Shown here piece after piece: positions 33,842 to 43,372 of a stretch of 64,000 bases of DNA; the first letter of the stretch is position 1; each line of letters opens with the position of its first letter. Under the pieces are notes generated by a model. It made no database searches, had not been told where the DNA came from, and saw only the letters and a program-made list of their open reading frames with translations. Source of the DNA: Polynucleobacter nymphae (GTDB lineage Bacteria; Pseudomonadota; Gammaproteobacteria; Burkholderiales; Burkholderiaceae); the NCBI RefSeq assembly GCF_018882155.1, contig NZ_JACVPA010000001.1, positions 1,488,001 through 1,552,000 on the forward strand. Direction: 5' to 3'. Both the position numbers and the translations under genes were made by a program.

Positions 33842-36415
33842 ATGCGTGCTATGAGTCCTCAACTTCAAAAACTTCTTCAGCAAGTTATTCAAGCTTTTCA
33901 GCGTGGAAATTTTACTGAGGCTGACTCAATTCTGAATGAGCTTCTGCAAAATGATCTCAATAGTGCCGATACTATTTTTCAATTTGGCATTTCATGTTTA
34001 AAAACGAATAGATTAGCTGAAGCATTAACTATCTTTCAATGCTTACAGCCCTATAAAAGTGGTGATGTAAGAATTCCATATAACTTGGGCTTTATTCATT
34101 CTCTGCAAGGTATGCATCAACTAGCATTGGATGCTTATGATTTAGCTCTTAAAATTCAGCCCAATGATGCTGAGACGCTAATTAATAAAGGCTCAACTTA
34201 TATCGATATCAAAAATTATATTTTGGCGCTAGATGCCCTTGATAAGGCAATTCAAATAAAGCCTAATATCCCAGAAGCTTGGTCTAATAAGGGTATTGCA
34301 CTAAGTAATTTAAATTTATATGAGGAGTCCATTCACGCCTATAACGAGGCTATTAAACTTAGTCCAAGATATCACGAGGCATGGTCAAATAAAAGTGTGC
34401 CTCTTAATAAGTTAAAGCGATTCTTAGAGTCTTCAGAGACATGTGATAAAGCCTTAAGCCTGAAGCCTGACTATGCCGAGGCTTGGTTCAATAAAGGCAA
34501 TACTCTGCACGAACTAAAGCATTATGACGAGGCGCTTACTCATTATGATAAAGCCTTAAGCCTGAAGCCTGACTATGCCGAGGCTTGGTTCAATAAAGGC
34601 AATACTCTGCACGAACTAAAGCATTATGACCAGGCGCTTGATCACTACGATAAAGTGCTCAGCCTAAAGTCTGACTATCACGGCGTTTGGCACAATAAAG
34701 GGGAAGTGCTCAACTTTCTTAAAAAGCATGCTGAATCAGCCTATGCCGAGGTTTGGTTTAATAAAGGCGCTACCTTACAGGAGCTCAAGCGTTATGACGA
34801 GGCTATAACTCATTATGATAAAGCACTGAGCCTAAAGACAGACTATATTGAGGCTTTGTTTAATAGAGGTGCCGCATTAAATGAACTGAAGCGTTATGAC
34901 GAGGCGCTTGATCACTTCGATAAAGTACTTAGCCTAAAGCCTGACTATCACGATGCCTGGCACAATAAAGGGGAAGCACTCAATTTTCTTAAGAGGCATT
35001 CTGAATCAGCTAAATCTTACCTCAAAGCTCTAGAAATTAAGGGCGGAGACTCTTATTTATTGGGTAAAGCTCATCACCAAATGATGCTTGGATGTGATTG
35101 GACAAATTATAAAAAGAATATTAACGATATTTTTCATTTAATTAATGAAGGAAAAATGTCCGAGCCTTTTGGTTTTCAAGGAATTTCAAATTCAGAGGCG
35201 CTGACACAAAAATGTGCTGAAATTTATTCAAATGATAGGTTTCCTGCGCTGGGTAATACGTCTGAATTTTCACAATATAAACATCATAAAATACGTATCG
35301 GTTATTTGTGTGGCGAGTTTAGGAATCAAGCCACCTCAATCTTAATGACTCGTATTTGGGAGCTACATGACAAATCCAAATTTGAAATTTTTGCTTTTGA
35401 TAATGGCTGGGATGATGGCTCAGACTATCGCCAAAGAATTGTAGGCGCCTTTGGTAATATATTTGATATATCGAAATTATCTGATTTAGATGCAGTCAAA
35501 CTGGTTCAATCCAATGAGATTGATATCCTTATCAATTTGAACGGATTTTTTGGTCTTTCAAGACAGGAGATATTTTCTTATAAACCTGCCCCAATACAAG
35601 TGAACTATCTTGGCTTTCCTGGAACTATTGGCGCTAAATATATGGATTACATCATTGCCGATAAAGTAGTCATACCAGAAGAGTCAAAAAAATATTATGT
35701 TGAAAAGCTTGTGTATCTCCCCAATAGTTATCAAGCAAATGACGACCAAAGAAAAATCTCTGATAGGAAATTTACGAGGAGGCAATTAGGTCTTCCAGAA
35801 GATGCTTTTGTTTTTGCTTGCTTTAATAACAATTACAAAATAACCCCATCTACCTTCGATTCTTGGATGAGAATTATGTTTCACGTTCGAGGAAGTATTT
35901 TATGGCTTTTAGCCGACAATCCAATTGCTAAGGAGAATTTGATAAAGGAAGCTGCTGCTCGAGGGATAGAATCTAATAGGTTGATATTTGCTGAGCGCCT
36001 ATCAATTGAAGATCATTTGGCCCGCCATGATTTAGCAGACTTATTTCTGGATACTCTGCCGTATAACGCTCATACAACCTGCAGCGATGCTTTATGGGCT
36101 GGATTACCGGTGCTGACAATAGTGGGTGACACTTTCCCAGGAAGAGTTTCTGCTAGCCTTCTGACTTCCGTAGGATTAGATGAGCTAATTACCTCTGGCG
36201 AAGAACAATATGAAGCTTTGGCGATTGAGCTGGCCATGAACCCCAAGAAACTTGCAGATATTAAATTGAAGTTGGCGAATAATCGTTTGACTACTCCTCT
36301 ATTTAACGCATCTCTTTTTGCTAAGCATCTTGAGGCTGCTTATATCAAAATGTATGAGCGCTACCAAAATGATATGCACCCAGATCATATACTTGTTGGT
36401 TGTGAGGTAGGCTAA
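33842..36415 (+). CDS. TPR protein with GT41 (O-GlcNAc-transferase/SPINDLY-like) domain
   Basis: 857 residues. Residues about 1-395 are some eleven TPR units, several nearly identical at DNA level. Residues about 475-850 are the GT41 catalytic part: IRIGYLCGEFRNQATSIL, PAPIQVNYLGFPGTIGAKYM, then LPYNAHTTCSDALWAGLPV and GRVSASLLTSVGL. Eukaryotic OGT glycosylates Ser/Thr of cytosolic proteins; bacterial members act on proteins such as flagellin or pilin in some cases. It lies 125 bases after copy 1 of the TPR/GT9-like gene. ATG 33851 is an alternative start; neither has a ribosome site. One TPR boundary near 34740 is broken (SESA-type helix joined straight to YAEVWFNKG), a sign of in-frame recombination. 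Confidence 0.9.
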   Translation: MRAMSPQLQKLLQQVIQAFQRGNFTEADSILNELLQNDLNSADTIFQFGISCLKTNRLAEALTIFQCLQPYKSGDVRIPYNLGFIHSLQGMHQLALDAYDLALKIQPNDAETLINKGSTYIDIKNYILALDALDKAIQIKPNIPEAWSNKGIALSNLNLYEESIHAYNEAIKLSPRYHEAWSNKSVPLNKLKRFLESSETCDKALSLKPDYAEAWFNKGNTLHELKHYDEALTHYDKALSLKPDYAEAWFNKGNTLHELKHYDQALDHYDKVLSLKSDYHGVWHNKGEVLNFLKKHAESAYAEVWFNKGATLQELKRYDEAITHYDKALSLKTDYIEALFNRGAALNELKRYDEALDHFDKVLSLKPDYHDAWHNKGEALNFLKRHSESAKSYLKALEIKGGDSYLLGKAHHQMMLGCDWTNYKKNINDIFHLINEGKMSEPFGFQGISNSEALTQKCAEIYSNDRFPALGNTSEFSQYKHHKIRIGYLCGEFRNQATSILMTRIWELHDKSKFEIFAFDNGWDDGSDYRQRIVGAFGNIFDISKLSDLDAVKLVQSNEIDILINLNGFFGLSRQEIFSYKPAPIQVNYLGFPGTIGAKYMDYIIADKVVIPEESKKYYVEKLVYLPNSYQANDDQRKISDRKFTRRQLGLPEDAFVFACFNNNYKITPSTFDSWMRIMFHVRGSILWLLADNPIAKENLIKEAAARGIESNRLIFAERLSIEDHLARHDLADLFLDTLPYNAHTTCSDALWAGLPVLTIVGDTFPGRVSASLLTSVGLDELITSGEEQYEALAIELAMNPKKLADIKLKLANNRLTTPLFNASLFAKHLEAAYIKMYERYQNDMHPDHILVGCEVG
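34444..34639 (+). repeat. Tandem 102-bp TPR-unit repeats within the GT41 gene
   Basis: Positions 34444-34528 and 34546-34630 are identical over 85 bases, offset by 102 bases, exactly one 34-residue TPR. After one C/G difference the match runs eight bases more. More diverged copies follow up to about 35000. The array has clearly gained or lost units recently. Confidence 0.92.
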
Positions 36416-36478
36416 CTAAATTAATAGACTTTTAAACTTAGCCATAGTTTTTTATTCTTCTAATTTCTTGACCAGTCT

Positions 36479-36958
36479 TTACTCTCCCAGCTTCCACTCT
36501 CCAGACTTACCACCACTCTTCTCTAAGAGTTTGACATCGCCTATAACCATGCCTCGGTCTACTGCTTTACACATATCGTAGATCGTGAGGAGGGCAACTT
36601 GGACTGCAGTGAGGGCTTCCATTTCGACGCCAGTGGGCCCCGTGGTTTCTGCCCTGACTTGACAGGCGATGCTGCTATCTTTTGAATTTGTTTGAAACTC
36701 AAGACTCACATGGCTTAAGGCTAGTGGATGGCAGAGTGGAATAAGATCGGCAGTTTTCTTTGATGCCTGTATGCCTGCGATTCTGGCAATACCTAGTACA
36801 TCCCCTTTTTTATGGGTACCTGCTTCGACCATTTTAAAGGTCTCGGAAAGCATGCTGATCTTGCCCGTTGCAATAGCAATTCTGTGCGTCGAGGCTTTAT
36901 CACCCACATTTACCATATGGGCTTGGCCACTTTCATCAAAATGAGTTAGTTTGTTCAT
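36479..36958 (-). CDS. moaC: Cyclic pyranopterin monophosphate synthase MoaC
   Basis: 159 residues, the normal length. Seen are the opening [15 protein letters not shown], the [17 protein letters not shown] active-site segment and [20 protein letters not shown] followed by KAVDRGM with the catalytic acid and base. MoaC with MoaA makes cyclic pyranopterin monophosphate, the first intermediate of molybdenum cofactor. No other moa gene is near. It is divergent from the M48 protease gene, with a 23-base gap. Confidence 0.97.
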   Translation of the reverse strand: MNKLTHFDESGQAHMVNVGDKASTHRIAIATGKISMLSETFKMVEAGTHKKGDVLGIARIAGIQASKKTADLIPLCHPLALSHVSLEFQTNSKDSSIACQVRAETTGPTGVEMEALTAVQVALLTIYDMCKAVDRGMVIGDVKLLEKSGGKSGEWKLGE

Positions 36959-36981
36959 GGGATAAGTTTTACCATATAGGG

Positions 36982-38682
36982 ATGCAGGATATAAAGCTCA
37001 TTAGAAAAACCTCGTTTTTGCAGCGCTTTTTGGCTGCTCAGCTGATGTTGGCCTTGTCATGTTCAGGGATTACACCTGCTTATGCTGCTACCCCTGTTGG
37101 GGATGTTTCAGTAGATGGCAACTCTGCAGCTGCCCAAAATATTGGTCGGGTGATGCAGTCTCCGGAGGCCAAATCTTCTAAGCTGCCCAATCGTAATGCC
37201 TTACAAAGCCAGCCCAATATTATTTTGCCTGATATGGGTGATCCTGGCGGGGACTCGCTCAGTCGTATTGATGAGCGGAAATATGGCGAGATGATCATGC
37301 GTCAGATTCGTCCTGATCCAGATTATTCAAATGATTTACCAATTTATGATTTTTTAAATCAAATGGAGCGCCGCTTACTGCAGGCTGCTAAACAATTGCA
37401 ACTTGGTGGTGCGAATGAACAAGGAAGTGGGGCATATAACTTTGAAGTATTTGCAGTAAAAGACAGTAGCATCAACGCATTTGCTTTGCCAGGTGGATTT
37501 ATTGGTTTTCATACGGGCTTACTTGTGAGCGCAGAAACAGATTCAGAAGTGGCATCTGTAATGGGCCATGAAACTGGACACGTATTACAGCGCCACCTTG
37601 CTCGCCAAATGGACAAACAATCTACTAATACCATGATTGCTATAGCGGGCATGGTACTTGGTGCTTTAGCAATGTCTCGCAATCCCTCTGCAGGCGCTGG
37701 GTTAATGCAAGGTGGCCAGGCAGTTGCTATCGACAATCAACTTTCTTACTCCAGAGATGCTGAGCGTGAGGCTGATCGTGTTGGCTTTCAGATTTTGGAT
37801 GCGAGTGGGTATGACGTAAATGGTGCCCCAGGTTTCTTCCAGCGCCTACAAAGAGCTACAGGCGTTATGGACAAAGGCGTCCCTGCTTATGTTCGAACCC
37901 ACCCTTTAACGACAGACCGTATCGCTGATATGCAAGATAGAGCAAGAAGGGTTGCTACGCGTAATGTTCCAACCTCAGTTGAGTTTTATTTCATAAAAGC
38001 TAGAGCACGTATGGAACAGTCAGGGACTTCAAGTGGTTTATACGATCTTAAAAATACCTTTGAAAGCTTGAGTAAGCAGCCTCAGGCTGGCAAGCAAATG
38101 GAGGGCTTTTATGGCTTGGCTCTCATTGCTCAACGTCAGGGTAAGGTAGATCAAGCAGAATCTTATCTACAGCAAGCACGCAATTTGGCACAAGCCGCTA
38201 GTGCTCCAGGCTCACCGATTCAGAGACAAAGTTTATCTTTGGATATCACCGCATCTGAATTGGCTTTAGCTAAAGGTAAGGGTGATGAAGCTTTGCAGGT
38301 TGCACAAGCTACTTTCCGCGCTTACCCTCAGTCTTATGCCGCTGGTGCTGCGATGATCAATGCAGACTTAGCACTTGGCCGTACCAATGATGCGATTACT
38401 TGGCTCAAAGCCCGTACCCGTCTTCAGCCTAATGAAGTTGTCTGGTGGAATCTGCTATCAAAAGCGTACGATCAGGCCAAGAATGTGCCAATGCGTCACT
38501 ACGCTCTTGGAGAAAAATACGCTCTTGAAGGTGCTTGGCCATCAGCAATCGAGCAATTGAAGATTGCCCGCTCTGCCAGCGGCTCTGACTACTATCAAGG
38601 TTCTAGTATTGATGCGCGTTTGCGCGAGATGCAAAGACAGTACCAAGATGAGCTAAAAGAGCAAGGGAAGATCCCCAGTTAG
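36982..38682 (+). CDS. Periplasmic M48 metalloprotease with TPR domain (BepA-like)
   Basis: 566 residues. A signal peptide ends near AYA (residue 35). The zinc site HETGH is at 196-200 and the third ligand lies in the READRVGF motif. The C-terminal half is helical TPR-like ([29 protein letters not shown]). This is the architecture of BepA/YfgC, which degrades or matures stalled outer-membrane proteins such as LptD. The third residue of the usual HExxH is kept as HETGH. The 3' end overlaps the convergent hypothetical gene by 4 bases. Confidence 0.92.
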   Translation: MQDIKLIRKTSFLQRFLAAQLMLALSCSGITPAYAATPVGDVSVDGNSAAAQNIGRVMQSPEAKSSKLPNRNALQSQPNIILPDMGDPGGDSLSRIDERKYGEMIMRQIRPDPDYSNDLPIYDFLNQMERRLLQAAKQLQLGGANEQGSGAYNFEVFAVKDSSINAFALPGGFIGFHTGLLVSAETDSEVASVMGHETGHVLQRHLARQMDKQSTNTMIAIAGMVLGALAMSRNPSAGAGLMQGGQAVAIDNQLSYSRDAEREADRVGFQILDASGYDVNGAPGFFQRLQRATGVMDKGVPAYVRTHPLTTDRIADMQDRARRVATRNVPTSVEFYFIKARARMEQSGTSSGLYDLKNTFESLSKQPQAGKQMEGFYGLALIAQRQGKVDQAESYLQQARNLAQAASAPGSPIQRQSLSLDITASELALAKGKGDEALQVAQATFRAYPQSYAAGAAMINADLALGRTNDAITWLKARTRLQPNEVVWWNLLSKAYDQAKNVPMRHYALGEKYALEGAWPSAIEQLKIARSASGSDYYQGSSIDARLREMQRQYQDELKEQGKIPS

Positions 38683-39299
38683 GAGAGAAGTTGATCGCTT
38701 GGAGTTGCAATGAACCTAAAGCGAGGAGCTATCTCTCCTGAATGGATTGGATCTAAAGGCAATTGCTTACCTTGCCAAGTCCAGGATCCGCCAAAGCTAC
38801 AAGCCTCTTCACGTAACTGGGCTAATTGGGAAAAATGATCTAAGTCGTGATCATGCAAAAGCGCTAGGGTCTGACAATCTTCCTTGAAAAATTGATTTTC
38901 ATTTTTATAAATGAGCTGATTAACTTTTCCGACAATATAAATATTGCCGCTTTCATCGCTTAATGCACCGCTGGGTTTAATTGAGCTGTCACATTGAGTG
39001 ATGAGTTGCAAGCCATCAGTACTCGGTGTAATACGGACGATCCAGGGCGTGGCATCGAGCGTGATGAATACGCGCTGCGGCCCATTTTGAAAAAAGTATC
39101 TGCCCAAATGATCACAGACATAGTTTCTGGAGATAAATTCATTTAAAGCGATATGAGTAATAACTTGCCCAGGTAATTTATTCTGCTGTGCAAACGCATC
39201 ACGCATGCGCCATTGACCGCGCCGATCTAAAGCAAGCCAACCAAAGCAGTCAGGTAGATTAGGCCACTTGATGAGCGACCGCAATACTCGCTCATCCAT
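38679..39299 (-). CDS. Conserved hypothetical cytosolic protein (possibly DUF2946-type)
   Basis: 206 residues without signal peptide or membrane span. It opens MDERVLRSLIKWPNLPDCFG and includes FFQNGPQRVFITLDATPWI. I have seen similar proteins in Burkholderiales annotated only by a domain-of-unknown-function number (DUF2946 from memory, unverified). No catalytic motif is apparent. It lies 8 bases from the NTF2-like gene upstream on the same strand and probably shares its transcript. Confidence 0.7.
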   Translation of the reverse strand: MDERVLRSLIKWPNLPDCFGWLALDRRGQWRMRDAFAQQNKLPGQVITHIALNEFISRNYVCDHLGRYFFQNGPQRVFITLDATPWIVRITPSTDGLQLITQCDSSIKPSGALSDESGNIYIVGKVNQLIYKNENQFFKEDCQTLALLHDHDLDHFSQLAQLREEACSFGGSWTWQGKQLPLDPIHSGEIAPRFRFIATPSDQLLS

Positions 39300-39307
39300 A
39301 TCGATAT

Positions 39308-39742
39308 TTAATGCAAGCCGTGTGGTGTGGAGGGAGCATCAAAAGTTTCTTCGGTAGAGCGACTCGCATGTAGATGAGCAATACGCCAGCCTTGACTATC
39401 TTGTAAAAGCACTAGAGTGATATTCAGGAAGAATTCAGCCTCAATTTGATCGGGTCTTAGATGCACTGCTTCCGTAGTATCGTAAATAGCTGCGCCTGGG
39501 ATGGAGTGGCTGATGCAGGCAATGGGTTCTAAAAATAAGGGTTGTTTGAATAAAAGCCTTTCTAAGCCTTTACGAATTTCGGCATGACCACTGAGGCGAT
39601 GTCCCTCAGGAAGTACGCAAGTGATGGAGTCATCATCAAGCCAAATATCCAAAGCGCCTTTGACATCACGATTTCTTAGTGCTTCTCGCCAAGCATCTAC
39701 GACTTCATCAGCATTGTGAAAGAGTCTTGCAAGTTTGGTCAT
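39308..39742 (-). CDS. SnoaL/NTF2-like fold protein
   Basis: 144 residues with the cone-shaped NTF2 pattern: an N-terminal helix (DEVVDAWREALRNRDVKGAL), a DDDSITCVLPEG strand, a helix with HAEIRKGLERL, and a final strand ending WRIAHLHAS. Such proteins include isomerases, hydrolases and simple binding proteins, and no active site can be assigned. Same strand as the heptosyltransferase gene upstream (19-base gap) and the hypothetical gene downstream. Confidence 0.8.
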   Translation of the reverse strand: MTKLARLFHNADEVVDAWREALRNRDVKGALDIWLDDDSITCVLPEGHRLSGHAEIRKGLERLLFKQPLFLEPIACISHSIPGAAIYDTTEAVHLRPDQIEAEFFLNITLVLLQDSQGWRIAHLHASRSTEETFDAPSTPHGLH

Positions 39743-39761
39743 AACTTACTTTTCCGAGTAA

Positions 39762-40796
39762 TTATTTCAATCTATTGAGTGTAGCTAATACTTGTTCTGG
39801 CAGGATATCTTTTAGGCATCGTAAATGGCCTAAAGGGCACGCTCTTTTATGGCATGGGCTACAAGACATATTTAGCCAGATAATCTCAGCCCTGTCGGAT
39901 AAAGGGGGAGTATGGGCGGGATCGCTAGAGCCAAAGATAGCAACCTGAGGGATCTGGAGAGCTGCTGCAACATGCATCAACCCTGAATCATTACTTACTA
40001 CCGCCTTGCTCATTCCAATCAAAGCAATGGCCTCATCTAAGGAAGTATTGCCACACCAGTTATGAATATTGGCGGCATGCTTTGCATGGGCAGTAATTTC
40101 TTGGGCAAGAGCATGATCACTTTTGCTGCCTAAAAGAATAATTTGATGATTTGAGTTTTGCGTGATGAGCTTCTGTGCCAAAACTGCAAAGTGTTCGGTA
40201 GGCCATCTTTTAGAGGGCCCATACTCTGCACCTGGGCACATTACATAAATAGAGTCAGGATTGATATTGTTGTTTTGTAATTTGCGCTCTACCGATTGCT
40301 TTGCAGTATTGGAAACATGCAGTTTAGGGATTAGCTCAATAGATGAAAGAGGAGAGTCATCTTTTAGAAGTTGGCTTAATGCTAGATAGTGCCCCACCAT
40401 TTGTGGACGATTGATTTTGCTGGGGTTATCTAGGGCTAAATTAATCAGACCAAAACGCAACTCGCCACGGTAACCAATCCGAAAAGGAATATTAGCTAAC
40501 CAGGGAATGAGGGCAGATTTAAAACTATTCGGCAATACAAAACATGCTTGATAGTTTTTAGCTGCAATCTCTCTGGCCAATTGCTTGCGTAAGCCCCATT
40601 GCAGTTTTTTGTGCTCAAATTTCGCCTCAATGACTTCATGTACTTCGGAGCACGCACGATAGATAGGCGATACCCAATTACTGGCAAGGACATCTATTTT
40701 AGAATCTGGATAAAGTGCTTTGAGATTGGCTAGCAAAGGTTGCGTTGTTACGGCATCTCCGATCCAGTTTGGAGTAATGATCAGAATACTTTGCAT
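39762..40796 (-). CDS. waaF: Lipopolysaccharide heptosyltransferase II
   Basis: 344 residues of family GT9. It starts ILIITPNWIGDAVTTQPLLA, the WaaF opening, and has PGAEYGPSKRWPTEHFA and SNDSGLMHVAAAL, both diagnostic. WaaF adds the second heptose to the lipopolysaccharide inner core from an ADP-heptose donor at the inner membrane. The neighbours zinc-finger protein and ilvE are upstream on the same strand. Unlike the two TPR/GT9-like genes of the window, this is a normal single-domain GT9. Confidence 0.95.
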   Translation of the reverse strand: MQSILIITPNWIGDAVTTQPLLANLKALYPDSKIDVLASNWVSPIYRACSEVHEVIEAKFEHKKLQWGLRKQLAREIAAKNYQACFVLPNSFKSALIPWLANIPFRIGYRGELRFGLINLALDNPSKINRPQMVGHYLALSQLLKDDSPLSSIELIPKLHVSNTAKQSVERKLQNNNINPDSIYVMCPGAEYGPSKRWPTEHFAVLAQKLITQNSNHQIILLGSKSDHALAQEITAHAKHAANIHNWCGNTSLDEAIALIGMSKAVVSNDSGLMHVAAALQIPQVAIFGSSDPAHTPPLSDRAEIIWLNMSCSPCHKRACPLGHLRCLKDILPEQVLATLNRLK

Positions 40797-40842
40797 GGGT
40801 CGTATCCCGAGTCAGCGCCCCATGGCGAGGCGCTGATAAGGC

Positions 40843-41031
40843 CTAGTGTCCGTGGGGCTCAGTGCCAGGAATGAGATTGTACTCGGCGCCACAATACGGA
40901 CACTTCGCTTCCCCGGTTTTGGTAATGTCTAAAAAAACCCGTGGATGAGAGTTCCAGGCTGGAGTTTGATTGGTTGGGCAATGCAATGGCAGATCTTTGC
41001 CATCCACCATCACAACTTGAGCTTGCGTCAT
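40843..41031 (-). CDS. Small zinc-finger protein (CHCC type)
   Basis: 62 residues from ATG 41031, which follows AAGAGAA; an in-frame TTG at 41067 overlaps ilvE. The zinc ligands are Cys in LHCPTN, His in WNSHPRVFLDI and the pair CPYC, the zf-CHCC pattern also seen in the mitochondrial complex I subunit NDUFS6. The bacterial role is unknown. It begins 14 bases after the ilvE stop, so the two are likely one transcript. Confidence 0.9.
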   Translation of the reverse strand: MTQAQVVMVDGKDLPLHCPTNQTPAWNSHPRVFLDITKTGEAKCPYCGAEYNLIPGTEPHGH

Positions 41032-41045
41032 ATTTCTCTTCCTGA

Positions 41046-41969
41046 TTATTTCACGTAAGTGAGCCAAGATTTATATTTATCGCTTCTGCCATATACCGCA
41101 TCAAAATACGTCTTCTGTATTTTTTCAGTGATTGGACCACGCTTACCATCACCAACGGTGCGATCATCAAGCTCACGAATCGGAGTTACTTCAGCAGCAG
41201 TACCAGTAAAGAAGGCTTCATCTGCAGAGTAGATCTCATCACGGGTAATCCGTTTTTCGCGCAACTCAAGTCCAAGGTCTTTTACGATATCGATAATGGA
41301 ATCGCGAGTGATACCGTCTAAGCATGAAGCTAAATCTGGTGTGTATACGATGCCATCACTAATCATGAAAATATTTTCGCCAGAACCTTCCGAAACATAG
41401 CCTTCGGTATCTAGTAGTAAAGCTTCGTCATATCCATTGGCGGTCACTTCTTGATTAGCCAAAATCGAATTGATGTAATAGCCAGAAGCCTTAGCGCGCA
41501 CGAGTGAGGAGTTCACAAAGTGGCGAGTAAATGAGGAGGTCTTGACTCGAATACCTTTATTTAAGCCATCTTCACCTAAATAAGCACCCCATTCCCAGGC
41601 AGCGATTGCCGTATGAATAGTGTTTCCTTTAGGAGAAATACCTAGTTTTTCGGAACCAATAAAAATAATTGGGCGAATGTAGCAAGCCTCAAGCTTATTG
41701 CTGTTGACCACATCAATAATTGCCTTAGTAATCACTTCTGGGCTGTATGGCATGCTCATTTGAAAAATCTTGGTGCCATTAAAGAGCCGTTTGACATGCT
41801 CTGGGAGGCGGAAAATTGCTGTGCCCTGGGGGGTTTTGTAGGCTCGGATGCCTTCAAATACGCCCATACCGTAGTGCAGACTATGGGTTAGGACATGAAT
41901 ATTGGCCTCACGCCAGGGAACAAGCTTCCCATCGGACCAAATAAAGCCATCGCGGTCGGACATCGACAT
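41046..41969 (-). CDS. ilvE: Branched-chain amino acid aminotransferase
   Basis: 307 residues from ATG 41969, placed 8 bases after AAAGGTAG. Fold type IV aminotransferase marks are visible: DGFIWSDGKLVPWREA at the start, LVRAKASGYY holding the pyridoxal-phosphate lysine, and EGSGENIFMI then FTGTAAEVTPIRELD. It converts branched-chain 2-oxoacids and glutamate to leucine, isoleucine and valine. It is divergent from pgk and is followed by the zinc-finger gene and waaF. Confidence 0.97.
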   Translation of the reverse strand: MSMSDRDGFIWSDGKLVPWREANIHVLTHSLHYGMGVFEGIRAYKTPQGTAIFRLPEHVKRLFNGTKIFQMSMPYSPEVITKAIIDVVNSNKLEACYIRPIIFIGSEKLGISPKGNTIHTAIAAWEWGAYLGEDGLNKGIRVKTSSFTRHFVNSSLVRAKASGYYINSILANQEVTANGYDEALLLDTEGYVSEGSGENIFMISDGIVYTPDLASCLDGITRDSIIDIVKDLGLELREKRITRDEIYSADEAFFTGTAAEVTPIRELDDRTVGDGKRGPITEKIQKTYFDAVYGRSDKYKSWLTYVK

Positions 41970-42158
41970 TTTTTCTACCTTTTTGTATCTGGTTAATCGA
42001 GGCGCCAAGGGAGGGTTTATGGCCCAAGACCCAAAATGCGTCCAAGTCCCTATTGTAGAGCAGGCAGGGGACTACGTTGCCTGAGATCCTTTAGGGGATT
42101 TGGGCTAGACGATTTAGAATAGAGTATTCCCAATAAACCATTACATTTGCCCAATCCC

Positions 42159-43370
42159 ATGCCGGAACCCTTATTTAAAGTTAAACGTTTAAGTGAATTA
42201 GCCCAATCCGGCCAACTCAAGGGAAAGCGGGTTCTGATTCGCGCCGATCTCAATGTGCCCCAAGATGAAGCGGGCAATATCACTGAAGACACTCGTATTC
42301 GGGCTTCGATGCCTGCGGTGCAGATGTGCCTAGATGCTGGCGCAGCAGTAATGGTGACCTCTCACTTGGGTCGTCCTACCGAAGGCCAATTCAAATCTGA
42401 AGATAGCTTAGCCCCAGTAGCAGATCGCATAGCTACTTTGCTACATCGCAAAGTTCCACTGATTAGTAATTGGGTTGATGGAGGATTTCAGGTGCATCCT
42501 GGCGAAGTGGTTCTTTTGGAAAACTGCCGCTTAAATGTGGGCGAGAAAAAGAATACTGATGAGTTGGCTAAAAAGATTGCTGCTCTGTGTGATATTTACG
42601 TAAACGATGCATTTGGAACTGCACATCGCGCTGAAGCAACTACCAATGGTGTTGCTAAGTTTGCACCGGTTGCTTGTGCTGGCCCATTAATGGCAGCTGA
42701 GTTAGATGCATTAAGTCGTGCATTAGCAAATCCAAAGCGGCCATTAATAGCGATCGTTGCTGGCTCTAAAGTTTCCTCTAAGCTCACTATTCTTAAGGCT
42801 CTCTCTGAGAAGGTCGATGAGTTGATCGTTGGCGGCGGTATTGCAAATACCTTCATGCTTGCCAAAGGCTTACCAATTGGTAAATCGCTTGCTGAGCCAG
42901 ACTTAGTCAATGAAGCTAGAGAAATTATGGATCTTATGGAAAAACGTGGCGCGCATGTGCCCATTCCTGAGGATGTCGTAGTTGCGAATGAACTCTCCCC
43001 CTTGGCTCGTGCAAATCGCGTGCCTGCTGATCAAGTTGCCGAAGATGACATGATTTTGGATATTGGCCCTAAGACTGCTGCTCGTCTTTCCACCATGCTT
43101 GCGCACGCAGGCACGATTGTTTGGAATGGCCCATTAGGCGTATTCGAAATTGATCAATTTGGCGGAGGCACAAAAATGCTGGCTGCAGCAATCGCCCACT
43201 CACCTGCATTCTCGATTGCTGGCGGCGGCGATACATTGGCAGCGATTGCTAAATATGGTATTGAAAATCAAGTGGATTACATTTCAACTGGCGGTGGCGC
43301 TTTCTTAGAATTCTTAGAAGGCAAAACTTTGCCAGCCTTTGCAGTACTAGCCGAAAGAGCGAAAGACTAA
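42159..43370 (+). CDS. pgk: Phosphoglycerate kinase
   Basis: 403 residues from ATG 42159 (a TTG at 42147 is less likely). Family marks: [29 protein letters not shown], and the C-terminal GGGDTLAAI with [13 protein letters not shown]. It transfers phosphate from 1,3-bisphosphoglycerate to ADP. pyk follows 2 bases after the stop, and fba comes after that, giving a glycolysis/gluconeogenesis run on one strand. Confidence 0.98.
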   Translation: MPEPLFKVKRLSELAQSGQLKGKRVLIRADLNVPQDEAGNITEDTRIRASMPAVQMCLDAGAAVMVTSHLGRPTEGQFKSEDSLAPVADRIATLLHRKVPLISNWVDGGFQVHPGEVVLLENCRLNVGEKKNTDELAKKIAALCDIYVNDAFGTAHRAEATTNGVAKFAPVACAGPLMAAELDALSRALANPKRPLIAIVAGSKVSSKLTILKALSEKVDELIVGGGIANTFMLAKGLPIGKSLAEPDLVNEAREIMDLMEKRGAHVPIPEDVVVANELSPLARANRVPADQVAEDDMILDIGPKTAARLSTMLAHAGTIVWNGPLGVFEIDQFGGGTKMLAAAIAHSPAFSIAGGGDTLAAIAKYGIENQVDYISTGGGAFLEFLEGKTLPAFAVLAERAKD

Positions 43371-43372
43371 AT

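Noticed and set aside
34444-35020. CRISPR-like array suggested by regular repeats
   Set aside because: The repeat period of 102 bp is one TPR codon unit in an open frame, without spacers.
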